Below, piece by piece: positions 40,790 through 52,640 of a DNA stretch of 64,000 nucleotides. The position numbers and the translations under genes are program-made. The notes below the pieces were generated by a model. That model did not search any database. It was not told the origin of the DNA and saw nothing but the letters and a program-made list of their open reading frames with translations. The stretch covers positions 2,069,799 to 2,133,798 of the forward strand of contig JAVSML010000029.1 in the NCBI GenBank assembly GCA_038503035.1. Reading direction: 5' to 3'. The DNA comes from Crocodylus rhombifer (lineage: Eukaryota; Chordata; Crocodylia; Crocodylidae). Position 1 is the stretch's first letter. Every line of letters begins with the position of its first letter.

Positions 40790-41060
40790 CTAGAAACAGC
40801 TTTTGAAAGATTCATAACAACATGAAATTAAATTGCAACAAGGGGAATTTAAATTGGATATTAGGAACTACTTTCATGTGATGAGGTTAGTTGAACTGTG
40901 GAGCAGGTAACTCGAGTCTCTATTTTTGGGAACTTTTTTAACAGGTTAGACGAGCCTTAAAATTAGATGGACTACACCAAGTTGATGCTGCCTTGATTAG
41001 GGAGTTGGATTAGATGACCCCTGAGGTCCCTTCCAGGCCTGTTTTTCTCTGATCTTACAG
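40790..41060 (+). mobile_element. CR1 3'-end fragment, sense
   Basis: It shows TTTAAATTGGATATTAGGAA (C-terminal FRLDIRK-type codons in decayed form) and ends GATGACCCCTGAGGTCCCTT followed by CCAGGCCTG, the CR1 3'UTR signature in sense orientation. Confidence 0.75.
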
Positions 41061-41439
41061 TTGTCTGCAGTGATACGTGAATGATTCATCACGTTTTTAG
41101 AGCAGCACAGGAGTGAAGGGAAATGAGAAGAAAAGGTGGCCTTAAGATTTGGCAAGACAAGTAGCTTCTTTTACATACCGTATCTTAGGGATGTTTACTG
41201 GAGTTGCTGTTCAGCATATGGAATCGCTGCTCTTTAAGGCCCTTTACATTGTTTTAGAAGAGAAAATGGGTTGAAAAGTGAATGTAGACTCACATTAAAG
41301 GCTCTTTGATGTTTCCAGAGCTGCACTACCATTGATTTATGTGGCCCTTTTGGAACAGCAGAAATGGGAAAATCTTAGATGCAGAATGGCTGGATTGCTA
41401 AACTTGAATGTTAGTACATTATCCAATGCCATGCAAGGA

Positions 41440-42700
41440 AAAAGGGATCACCAATACCTGATCAGACCAATGGTCTTTCTAGTCCAGTTGCCTGTTGTTG
41501 GCATGGCTGGTACCGGGCATTTTCAAGGAGGGTACAAGAAACGGGAAGAGGCAGTTGTAAGAGAATCTGACATTTCAGAATGTTTCCTCCTAATATCAAT
41601 TAGGCCTTTGCCTAGTTGAATCTTGTGGTAAAAAGATTCACAGGTTAATTCTGTGCTGTCTGAAAAAGTATCAAACAGTTTTGAATTTGAACATTTCAGA
41701 TGTCCTATCTCCTTGCTCAGGTGATACGAGTGGATGACTAAAGGTTCCTGGTGTTCATTCCCTGTGCTATCATTTTGAAATACTGTTACTGTGTTCCCTT
41801 TTATTTGATGGCTCTCTAAGACAGTCCCCCAAATTTTCTCTTGTGAGTTTTTTAATGTCCCTAATCTTTTTTGTCATTTGCACAAAACCTCTCCTAGTTT
41901 AACTACGTGGACCTGTGATGACCAGTACTAAACATAATATAATGAATAAGAGCCATTGGCTTATCTTATGTGATGAAAATATTTTCTTTTTTCTTTCACT
42001 TTACATTCTATTCCTAATGCATTCTAATTTATCATTTGCTTTTCTTACTGCAACAACATCTGTCTACATCAATAGCATCATCTGAAGAAAGATTTAAATA
42101 CCTTTGTGCCTAAAGGTATACCAAATGGGGAATTTGAGTCTAGTAAAGTGCCATTTGCAAATTTTGCCACCTAAATATTCACCTGCCTCAACAAATCATC
42201 AAAAATATAGTATATAGGTAACGTGGGACTTTGTGACATCCCAACTGTTACCTTTTTTTTTACCTAATTGAATATCACTCTGCTTTTTGTCTTTAAAATA
42301 TTCTGACCAATAGAAAGGACCCGTTTCCCTTGCTTCTTGTGAGGTTCCTTTTGAAGGACTTTTAAGACCTAAACAAAATGCATCAGGTAATTAACTCCTT
42401 CAATTAATAATGCCTTCAAAGAAATGTAATTCATTGGCAAAAAACCCCCCCTATTTTCTGTTACAAAAGTACTTGTAGATTTTATCAGAATGAAATGTAC
42501 TTGGCATTGGTAGTCTTATTTCAGCTAGCTTTCCTTGTACATGAGTGGACTTGAGCCACACCTAATGCCCTTTTAGGTATAATATATGTTACTCTCCAGT
42601 TATCTGGTCTAGGTGGACTAGGCCTCTCGGTCCTCTTCAGGCCATGTTTTGGTTTTATGAATAGCTGATATGCAGTGAGGCCACTGTTTATTTCATGCAG
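41440..42700 (-). mobile_element. Old CR1/L3 fragment, antisense
   Basis: It begins with ATCAGACCAATGGTCTTTCT, a known L3-type 3'UTR signature in reverse complement. It continues with text typical of antisense L3 reverse transcriptase (TTGCAAATTTTGCCACCT near 42160). Heavily decayed, boundaries approximate. Confidence 0.55.
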
Positions 42701-43984
42701 AGAACTAGGCTTCTGCTTCTGTTAAACTTTTCCTATTTTTATATCACTAGGTGTTTACTCATCAAATTCTACAGTCTCCCAACTTCCTTCTTGCAGATTG
42801 CTAGTTGTAGTTTTAGGGATTTTTAATTTTCTTTAATGGCTTCAAACATTCATTCACACCGTGCAATTCTTACTCCAAATTAATGGGCCTTTTCAAAATG
42901 GATTAAATGATTTCTGGTTATGTAAATAAGGAATAAGTTTTTATGGAGATGCCTCTATTTCTTATTAGTTTAGCAGATCTCCAACTGCTGCCTTACTCTC
43001 CCTTGTACCATGTTAGGGCCTGTGTGTGTCTTCTCCCACTTTAAGTCATGTTGACTCAGTCATCTCCCTGTTCATAGGCAAGAATTGTCCCCATTTGTGA
43101 TGATGTCCTTGTGGAGTTATACTGTTATACCAGCCAAGCCTTGGCATTGAATGGAGTTGCACAGATTTCCTTACCATCTGGAAAAAGGAAACAACGCAGC
43201 TTTTGTCATTACAACCACTTTTTGGTATGAGCATATAATTGGACAAATGGTAGGAGGGATTGCTCCTGGGAGACTGATGGATGCTGCACCAAAGGCAATG
43301 AATGCAAATTAGATAATAATGGAATAATACCTAGAAACAGGATCTCCGACAGTGCTCTGCCCACCAGTCCTGACTGAGGAACTAGATAAGATTTATTCCT
43401 GGAAGGCCATGATTGAACTCAGCTTTGTGCTTAACAAAGCTGAATGAATCATGGAGGCCCTGGATCTTCAGACCAACCTGAACTGACAAGGAGAAATTGT
43501 GCCCCACGCTAGAACCTGAGTCGGATCATGAAGAGCAAACAGACTCCTGAAACCAAAGCAGACCTGGTCATCCCAGGGAGGCAGTAAGTATCTGCATTTT
43601 AATTACTGACTTGGATGTTGGGATAAAGTTTGCTGATTAGTTTTTCAGAAGAATTGGGAAATACTGAAAACACTTTGGGAATTAAGATTAAAATTCAAAG
43701 GAATCCTAATAAATGAAAAATCTGTACTACAGAAAACTTGAAATTCAACACGGATGTAAAAGGTTTCATATAGGAATAAGAAAATAAATGCACAAATGTA
43801 AAATGGTGGCTAACCTGCTTGGCAGTACCACTGTTTAACAGAATGTGGGATTATGGGGGATCACACAGCATCAGCTAGCAATATAATGCTTTTGCAAAAA
43901 AAAGGTGCGGGGGAGGCTTGCACTAATAAAAGCACTGTGCATAGTATATGGGAAGTCACAATACCATTCAGCACTGATTAGGAC

Positions 43985-44500
43985 TCGGGTGGAATAGCGG
44001 GTATGTTTGCTCTGGTTCTGGCTCCAGCCCCTACTCCAGGCTTGGGATTGGAGTCAGAGCCACAGCCGCTGCCCTCCCCTTACTCCTGCTGCTTGCTCTC
44101 AGTTGTGGCCCAGGACATAGAGCATGGGCTGACTCCAGCTCTCACCTGACCACACAGCAGTGGTGGCAGCAGCTTCTGACTCAGTCCCAGGGCCACAGCT
44201 GCTACCACAACAACCACTGTTGCATGGCGGGCCCAGGTTGGCAGGGGGCCAAATGGAAGGGGGCAGGCACCCTTGTGCACAGTACTGCAAGAAGCACGTC
44301 ATGGGGGGACAGATGCTTGGAGGTGTAGGCACTTCCTGTGGGGCACAGGCAGCAGGGGGTGGGGGAGTGGAGATGGTGGTGGCAGAGTCGAGGAATGTGG
44401 GTCAGGCTGCTTGACTCCTGCTGCCTGCTTGGCCCTCCGCTGCTGCTTGCCACTCCAGCCACTCTTCCCTGCTGCAGCAGTGCAGGGGGAGAATTTAAGA
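43985..44500. repeat. GC-rich block, hAT-like interior style
   Basis: Rich in CTCCAGCC, CAGCAGC and TGGGG runs, sharply unlike the AT-rich flanks. It directly precedes the repeat shared with 5930-6070, so it may be the interior of the same DNA element. Open frames on both strands are composition artefacts. Confidence 0.4.
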
Positions 44501-44610
44501 CAATCCTTAATAACTACATTTTATACATGGGAAATTTACATATTTATAGATTTTTCCACATAGAATCTAATTATTTGGCGGTTATCTTAAACTTGAAATT
44601 GTCTTGGTGT
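44500..44610 (+). repeat. Second copy of the 5930-6070 repeat
   Basis: It contains CAATCCTTAATAACTACATT, TATACATGGGAAA and TAGAATCTAATTATTTGG in the order seen at 5970-6050, then GGTTATCTTAAACTTG, which is close to the reverse complement of the other copy's start. Confidence 0.5.
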
Positions 44611-45447
44611 TTGGTAAATAAAGTATATAACTTGATAAATTGAATTGCTTGGTAAATAGATCATGCTGACGTAGATACCTTATATTTGTAACAATAATGT
44701 GATGGGTCAGAGTCATGTTTGAGCTTACAAGCTATGAGTCAGATAGGTGGATATTCCTCCTTGTGTGTGTTTTGTTTTGTTTTGTGGGGGGTCAGTCTGT
44801 AGCGTCAAATGATGGTATGTTACAACAGTAGATGTATCCATGGATTTTTAGGGATGTGAGCAAGGAGGAACAGGATCACACTTAGGCATTTTAAGTCCTC
44901 TTAAACACCTAATTGGTGGAGTAGGATCTGGTTCCAAGTCTGAGAACTGCATTTCTTAAGCAAATATTTTTTATTTTTCATCCTTAGGCATATTTTCACC
45001 AAAAAAAACTCCAAAAATCATCAGTCATTTGGAAATTTTCTTTTGTGCCACTATTTGCCTTTCTATTTTTGATTAATTATTTTTTTATGAATAAAGTTTG
45101 TTTAGGTTCCTAACATGAAAACAATCCTTAATGGGCTTAGTGATGTGTGAAGGCCCTTAAAAAAAAATCTTAAGATTGTAGAATGGGGCAAAAAAATCAA
45201 ATGACTCAAGTGGTGATCGATACAGTACAGTGGGCTTGAGCACAGGACTTGTATATTTGGTGGAGCTCCCTTTTGATAAGGAAGCCCTGCTTTCACTCTA
45301 GGCATTATTTAAGCCACATCCTTTTACCTTCCCACCTTGTTTGTTTGTGGTTTATTGCATTGGTTCTAAAAAGTAAGTCATTTAATCTCAAAGGTTTTCT
45401 AAATGGAATATGGCCTGTGTCACTTTTCCAATTTGTTGCATAAGATA

Positions 45448-46990
45448 AACATAAGAAGCAGAAGCATTGCCATACTGGGGCAGACGGCATTCAAGATGCG
45501 GGCACAATATGGATTTCTAGAGTGGCTTGATGATGTTTTCCATTTTGTTTTCAATTCCCTTCTTAATGATGCCCAACATTTTATTGGGTTTTTTTGTCAT
45601 TGTCATGTACTGAGCAGGTATTTTTAGAGAACTATCTACGGTAACATCAAGGTCTCTCTTCTGAGTAATAATATCTCAATCGGATATTATTCAGAGACCA
45701 GCTGAGGTAATTTTTCTTCGTATGCATTACTTGTCAACACTGAAGTTCATCTGCCCTTTTTTGCCCATTTACTCAGCTTCAGTAGGTCTTTCTGTAGCTC
45801 CTCACCATCAGCTTGGGATTTGAGTACCCAGAATAGTTTAATTTCATCTGCAAACTTGGATTTCATTGTGCACTTCCTTTTCCAGGTCACTTATGAAAAA
45901 GTCGAATAGAAACAGACCCAGCACAGATCCCTGCAGGATCTCCCAATATACCTTCCTCCATCCTGAAAAGTAACCCTATAAGCTCACTCTTTGTTTCCTT
46001 TCTTTTTGTCAGTTTTTGATCTATGAAAAAAGAATCTTCCCACCAATCCCATGGAAACTCATTGTTTAAGAATCTTTGGTGAGAGATGTTATCAAAAGCT
46101 TTTTTGAAAATCCAAATGTATTATGTCAGCTGGATCCCCCTTGTACTCGTGATTGTTAAAATGATCAAAGAACTCCAGCAGAGATTGTGACAGGATTTAC
46201 TGTCGCAAAATCATGCTTGCTTTTCTCTGGTGTATCATATCTATCCATGTGACTGATTTCTTCTTTATAAATACTCCTACCAACTTGCCAGGGACGTAAG
46301 TGAAAACTTACTGGTCTGTAGTTCTCAGGATCACCTCTGTAGCCCTTTTGGAAGATGGGAGGTCTGTTGTTAATTTGCCAGTCCCTAGTGCAATTCTACA
46401 GTTTTCACATTTAAGTTCCTCCAGAACTTTTGGATGAACACCATCTGGTCCCAGTGCTTATTTTATTGATTTATTCTAAATCTCTTCTATCATCACTTTA
46501 GTGTGATCCAACTCTTTGGACCTAGCTGCTAGGAAGAATTGATCTAGTATCAGAATCTCCTCGGTGTCCTCTGGGTGAAGACCAACGAGGATTCATTTAG
46601 CTCCTCTGCTATGGTCGTATCATCCCTAAGTGCACATTTTGCGCTTGCTCATCTAATGTGCCACCAGTTGTCTAGTTGGCTTCTTGCTTCTGATGTTTGT
46701 GGTGTTAAAGTGTTTATTATTAAGCATGCTTTGCAAGTTGCTACTTTACTTTACTTTTACTTTACTTTACTTTATTTTTAGCCCACCTTATTTTACCTTT
46801 GACCTTCCTAAGTGGAATATGCCTTCATTTTTTTTTTAACAATGCCTTTTGGCTTTGGTGGGTCTCCTAAACTCTGTTGTTAAACCATGCAGGAAGTCTG
46901 TTGCCCGTTTCATCTCGAGTTTGAGCATATTCCACCAGGGCCAGTCAGCATCTGTGGCTTCTTTAAGTGGTGTCCCTCTCCTTGAAATCT
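45448..46990 (-). mobile_element. CR1/L3 LINE fragment, antisense
   Basis: It starts with an antisense 3' signature (TTGCCATACTGGGGCAGAC). It runs through antisense reverse-transcriptase text: AACACTGAAGTTCATCTGCC near 45738, TCATCTGCAAACTTGGATTT near 45845, AAAAGCTTTTTTGAAAATCC near 46095 and GGTCTGTAGTTCTCAGGATC near 46312. No intact frame remains. A (TTTAC)n run at 46741-46780 lies within it. Confidence 0.75.
46741..46780. repeat. (TTTAC)n microsatellite
   Basis: About eight imperfect ACTTT/TTTAC units inside an antisense L3 LINE. Confidence 0.9.
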
Positions 46991-47193
46991 GTCGAACAGC
47001 TATTTTGGAATTTGATTACCTGGATTTCTATATTGTTGAAGGAATCACACTGGATAAATTGGTTGAATGATTCTCATTGTATACCCTTGTTATATAGGCA
47101 GTAAGGGCATGTGAGGGACATACATAGCACAGACCAACAAATTCTGGCCTTTGTGAACAAGAAATGCATTCCTTCAGTGAAACCTGGGTACAG

Positions 47194-47562
47194 ATTCATA
47201 GAAAAATAAGGTTGAAAGGGAACCTGGGAAGTCCTCCAAGCAGGACCATCCCCAACTACTATCATCCCAGCCAAGGCTTTGTCTATCCAGATCTTAAAAA
47301 CCTCCAAGGATGGAGATTCAACAACACCTGTGAATAACCAGTTTCTGTGCTTTACTATCCTACTTGTGGGAGAGCTTGTCTTAATATCTAACCTAAACTT
47401 CCCTTGCTGCAACTTTAGACCACTGCTTCTGGTTCTGGCATCTGTCACCACTGAAAACAGTCTAGCTCCATCCTCTTGACCCACCCTTCAGGTAGTTGAA
47501 GCTGCAGTCTAATGCCCTCTGTCTTCTTTTCTCTAGGCTAAATAAGCCCGATTCCTTTAGCC
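47194..47562 (-). mobile_element. CR1 3'-end fragment, antisense
   Basis: ATTCATAGAAAAATAAGG begins it; the minus strand then shows SGLKLQQGKFRLDIK and SPSLEVFKIWIDKALAGM, the CR1 ORF2 C-terminus. It closely resembles the copy at 17689. Confidence 0.8.
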
Positions 47563-48035
47563 AGTCACCCTGCGCCAGTCTCGCTGATGGGAATCCTCCT
47601 GTGGCTGATCCCACCGACCGGGGGGTGGCCTCTGCGGCTGATCACTGCTCCACTCCCTGACCAGCGATTGCGGAGGGGGGGGGGCACTGGTGCTCCTGCC
47701 TTCCCCCCCTGCCCATTGCCTAAGTGGCGAGTGTGGCCAGTCAGGGAGTGCGCATGCACCCCTGTACACTCCTTACATGTCGCCCCTGAACCTGGTAATT
47801 CCCCTCAGCTCCCCAGGGCTGCCTGGGTGGGGGGAGGCTCCCCCAGGGTAGGTCTGTAAGTGGACAGGGGGCTTCTTAACCGCCTGTGAGGGGACAGTAG
47901 AGGTTTGGGGACACTTGGCTGGCCTGGCAATGGCCAGCAGGCTGGGAGGTGTGCTCTAGCACCTCCCACCTACTAGCTTGGGTCAGTGCAGGCCTCCCCA
48001 TGCCTTTCCAAGTTGAAAACTGAATGTCAGTTGAG
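47563..48035. repeat. GC-rich insert between CR1 pieces
   Basis: A GC-rich block (G runs near 47675, CCCCC runs) separates a CR1 3' end from a CR1 endonuclease segment. It may be a DNA-element interior or a separate insertion. No inverted termini could be fixed. Confidence 0.35.
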
Positions 48036-48785
48036 TTGGTTAGTGGTTCAACCTACCCAGCTTAAAGGAAGCTGCCTAGACCGAATCAATTCACCCTCAG
48101 GCTTTTGACTGTCTGTACTTAGCCTACATGAGTCAGAGTCTGATTTTCTGAAGTCCAGGGTCCTTACTCTGCTGCTCTTCATCCTTCTTTTCCTCAGGAT
48201 CCTGAACTCAATCATCTCATGGTCAGACCTGCCCAAGTTACCACTTGCTACTACATTCCCCACCAATCCTTTCCTGTTTGTGAGCAGCAGGTCAAGAAGA
48301 GCATGGCCCCTAGTTGGCCTCTCCAACACTTGCACCAAGAAGTTGTCCCCAACACGCTCCCAAAATGTCCTAGATTGCCTGTGCACTGCTGTATTGCCCT
48401 CCCAGCTGATGTCAGGATGATAGAAGTCCCTCATGAGAATCAGGGTCTGCAAGCAGAAAACTTCTAGCTGTTTGAAGACGCCTCATCCATCTCATCCTTC
48501 TGGTCTGGTGCAGACTGCCACCATGACATCACCCTTGTTGTTCTCCCCTCTGACCCTAACCCAGAGACTTTCAACAGGCCTATCTCCAGTTTCATGCTGA
48601 AGCTCTGAGGAATCATGTAGCTCTTTTACATAAAGTGCAACTCTTCTTCCTCTCCTCCACCGCCTGTCCTTCCTGACCAGCTTATACCCATCCATGACAG
48701 TGCTCCACTCATAAGGGCTATCCCACCAAGTCTCTGTCATTCCAATGATATCATAGTTTTGGGACTGTGCGAGGACTGCGGGTAG
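48036..48785 (-). mobile_element. CR1 endonuclease segment, antisense
   Basis: The minus strand reads YDIIGMTETWWDSPYEW and VMDGYKLVRKDR, then RVALYVKELHD, SLWVRVRGENNKGDVMVAVC (48492-48780), then FYHPDISWEGN and RGHALLDLLLTNRKGLVGNV and SDHEMIEFRIL (48048-48452). These are consecutive motifs of the CR1 apurinic endonuclease domain, broken by a frameshift near 48470. Confidence 0.9.
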
Positions 48786-48965
48786 ACTAGCTGTTCCCAA
48801 CCCGCAGCTTGCAGGCAACACAACTTGCAAGACTCTCTGCTGTTGCTTGAAGTCTCTGAAAACATTTATTTTAAAGCTGACAAAGATAAAGTCTGAAGAT
48901 GTCTTCAGTGAATTATTTGCACTGTATTGTTGTCCAGGAGGCAGCAAAGGCTGAGGACTGCTAGC
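48786..48965. mobile_element. Short hAT-like element at the CR1 5' side
   Basis: The left CTAGCTGTTCCCAACCCGCAG and the right end in reverse complement (CTAGCAGTCCTCAGCC) form imperfect inverted ends of the CAGTGGTTCTCAACC type. No exact 8-bp duplication found. Confidence 0.45.
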
Positions 48966-49014
48966 ACTGACAAAGAAAGGTGCCTTGATCTCTGATTACA
49001 CATAATTATGTCAA

Positions 49015-49455
49015 ACAAACAGCCCATGGCCCAGATCTGGGCTGTGGAGCTGTGTGATCCAGCTTGGACTGATACAGCCGGTGGAGCCTGTCTGGCATCG
49101 CAGGCACTGTTTGTCCAGGGCATGGGCTACATGTGGTGTCTGCACTGGACTAACCCTATGCACTGTCTCCAGGGCCAGCTGGGATCAGGCTGTCTATGCA
49201 TGCTGGAGCCAGTATGCAAAGCTGTCTGCCAGATTGCCACATACAGTATGTACCCTGTGCTGGTCCCCTGGGCCACAGGTAGTGCTCACAACTCCAGGAC
49301 CAGCCCTCTCATTGCCTGCAGCACAAGAGGGTTGTGCAAGGAGTATGTGCTGTACATGGTGTCCCACAGGACTGGCCCTTCCCAGTGTGGCCAATTCCAG
49401 CCTGCAGGCCCTTATCTGGCTTGTGAGGCTGGCTGAATTGAACACCCCTGGCATA
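49015..49455. mobile_element. GC-rich hAT-like element, tentative
   Basis: The right end in reverse complement, CAGGGGTGTTCAATTCAGCC, resembles the left ATGTCAAACAAACAGCCC. The interior (CCCATGGCCCAGATCTGGGC) is of the same style as the other hAT copies in the window. Confidence 0.45.
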
Positions 49456-52400
49456 CGGCACGTAACCTCTCTTGATTAGTTTCTCAGTTCATTGGGAATA
49501 AAACCTGTTCTGTTCATTAGATTACACTTCAATAAAAAACTTTTTGTGTAGAAAAATTGGTCATGGAGACTGTTTAGTGCCATGTTGTTTATACAGTATG
49601 ATTTGCATAAATAATGAAGTTCATAATGAATGTGCTTTTCTGTTCCCCCGTTCATAGAGTGGTTTCAGCCAAGAGTGACCACTTTATCTTTAATGTCTTA
49701 CCAGGATAGTTTGTGAAATGGAAACAGATAATAACTGGTCTTGTGTAGTAAAAAAGGCTTTTGATGCTTTTCAACTCAGTTATCAGAAATGGGTCAATAA
49801 AGGTATCCTTAGATTCTAAATTTTTAGTGGTATGTCAAAAGAAATGCTTGCAGTCAGTTTGCACATACAAATCCTCATCTGAATTCCTCTTTTTAAATCT
49901 CAAAGCAGAAACTATTGTTAAAATGACTGAATCAATTATCTTAAAAATTCAATGCTAATACTGCCTATGTTAGTGGGACAAAACACTCTGTTAGATCATG
50001 TGATGTGTAGGGACAGGTAAATTGTAGGTAATTATTTGTCTCCAGTTTTTTTCCAAATTGTGAAACTTGGAGCCTATTCTTTGAGCACCAGTGCCAGCTA
50101 ACATGGTTGTATTTTATTCTACCTCATATTTACATGCCAAGAATGTATTGTGTTCCATATGAGATACAAAATACAATCACTGCCTAATTTTGATAACATT
50201 ACCAAACTCAAATGTTCAAAAATCAGGAGTGAGGCCTCCTAATATATCCTGAGATTTTAAAAATACCTCCATTTAAGCCATATCTTTCAATCTTCTCTCT
50301 AAAATGATGAGGGACAGCAACTTTTCAAAATAAAAACTGATCTTTTTATGTAATAGGAGCTGGGCTGGGACTTTTAAAACTGTGAGAGTTTACAACATGG
50401 AATTTCCCTCTCTTGGAAACTGGTTTCAGCGGTGCTACTTGTGTAATTAAAACTAAGCATGTGCATAAGAGTTTTTGTGATTGGGTCCTGTAAGTGAGAT
50501 ATAGAGGGAAGCCAGAGATGGGTTTTATCTTTTCACTTGATTAAATGTCATTATTAACCTTTCTTGCAGACAAATGAATTTGAGGAAGGCATCTGAATGT
50601 GGAGAGACATAAATAGTTCCTTCCTTTCTATGTCTGACACGGTATCGAGCCTTTTCACAGGGATGGATGCAGATTTGCTAACCATTTTCACTGGGAAGTT
50701 GAAGAGGTGAAGGTTCATGTTACAAGCACCTGATCTCCAGAAGTTTTTGTTTTGGGGAAAAAAAATGTTTTAGAAAAAAATGTTTCACGTTAATAAAGTT
50801 CAGAGACGCAGGCCAAGCCTGCTTTGGAATAGAAATCTAGAAATGGCAGTGAGAGAAAGAGATTGCATTTCAATTAGCCTGACAAAGAAAGCAGAGGAAA
50901 ATGGAGAAATGGTAATTGTCCTAAGCCCATACAGGTGTTGTGTTTCTATTGGGAGAATCACTGCTCTCCTGGTAGAAACTGCAAGTGAACCGGTATTCAT
51001 TCAACTTCTCCTGGGACAAACATGTTCCCTCTGGGGGAAAAATCTTCCAGGTGTCGACCCTGTGAGACAAACTTTCTTGCAAGAATGAAGGTTGGTATGG
51101 TAATGAAGACTGCTCCCCTGCAGTCTGATCTGGGAGGGGAGTACAGCATTGGGAGCATGCATTGGGCATGCTCTCAACAATTCCCGTGCCCCTGACTGAG
51201 CAGTTGCTAGTCTGGGGATGTGGGGGGTGCGGGGCATTGACCCACTATTCCAGTCCCATGCTGGTAGGAATTGCAGGAGAGGGGCAAAGTCCCCTGCCTG
51301 CTCCCCAGATTGGGGGTCCCCCCAACATCCCCTGCATAGGGTCTTTTCCCAACACTTCCCCCCCCAACCCCCACAACATTCCCTGTGGGAATGGGAGGCG
51401 AGGAGTCTCACATGGGTGCAAAGAGAAAGGGAGAGGGGATGAGTTGCAGGCTGGACACCAGTACTGTACTGCTCTCCCCTCAGAATAATTTCTAGTAGTG
51501 GAAATTTCTTAGAAGTTCTCAGAAATTTCCAGTGCTAGAAATGAATACTTATACATGGCCTTAGTTAACGAAACTTGCTGAAAATGGACAGCAGTCCCCT
51601 CAAATTTATTTTGTTAATATGAAATATTTCCTGCTATTTATTAGAAAGCAGGTATGTTCAGGTAAGCAGGTGAAAAATGTATCACTTCCAAGCTTGACCC
51701 TTTTTCAAAAGCCCACTGAACTGTTATCTAAGATAACAGATCACACAGGTGGAGAGTGTCTCACAGGCATTGAAAGGTGTTGAAAAAGCTTGTACACAAA
51801 TATGCCCCTCCACAGAGGACAAGGACAAAATAAGCAAATAGGAGCAGTTCTTGGCTCAAGTAAGGACTGAAGTTAAACAGATGGCTACTTTGATCCAATA
51901 GGTGGATGGAAATAAATTGTGGCATTTTTTATTTTCTGTTAATTTTCTATGGTAGGAGATTAAGCAAAACTATTAAAAATAAATTCAGAATAAGTGCAGG
52001 CAAACTAATAAGTCAGTTGTAAAATTGCATTTAAGGAAATAATATTAAAGCCATGGTCCTCTTGATTTAGTTTTGCAAAAGAACTGAATTTGATACACTA
52101 TGGCTTGTGTAGAAACAGAGTTTTAAGAAAATGTATCTGTTGATACAAGCATAGAAACAACAACACCTATGTTATAGCAGCATTGTAAAATGGAGAAGCC
52201 ACAATTTTACTAAAACCCTTAGTATCCAAAGGGCCTGGTTTCAGTGTGGATTTCAGCTGCGCTCTTATCAACCTCAAGGTGGATACAATGAAGTAAGTGC
52301 CCTCTGCCCCTCAGAGTCTGTTCAACAGCCCTGGCTGGAATTCAGCCTATCCTCCAATGCACAGAAAGCCGTGCAAGACATGGAGATGAAGCCGCTTTGC

Positions 52401-52509
52401 TGTTCAGTGCTGTTGCCTTGAGGATGTCCGTCAGGCTGATTTAAACCCACCCAAGTTGCAACAGTGTAATCTAAAATTCCCCAACCAGAACTCAGAGACC
52501 ACATTGTAG

Positions 52510-52640
52510 AGGCTGAAAAGCCTCACAGCAGTTTCAGACAGGTGAATCTGATATCTTTTATTAGACCAACTTAAATAGTTGGGAAAATTTTTTTTTAGCA
52601 AGCTTTCAGGTTTAAAAACCCTTTGTCAGGCTGAGGAACT
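52510..52640. repeat. Interspersed repeat with AGCTTTCAGGTTTAAAAACC core
   Basis: The stretch TGATATCTTTTATTAGACCA, ACTTAAATAGTTGGG, GCAAGCTTTCAGGTTTAAAA and CCCTTTGTCAGGCTG resembles a repeat I recall from many vertebrate genomes. The class is not certain. Confidence 0.45.

Noticed and set aside
49008..49479. Pair of about 140-codon frames on the plus strand
   Set aside because: Both overlap one hAT-like GC-rich element and are Cys/Trp-rich without any domain.
51376..51386. RBPJ-type binding site (CTGTGGGAATG)
   Set aside because: A single match in intergenic GC-rich DNA is expected by chance; there is no paired site or other support for autoregulation.
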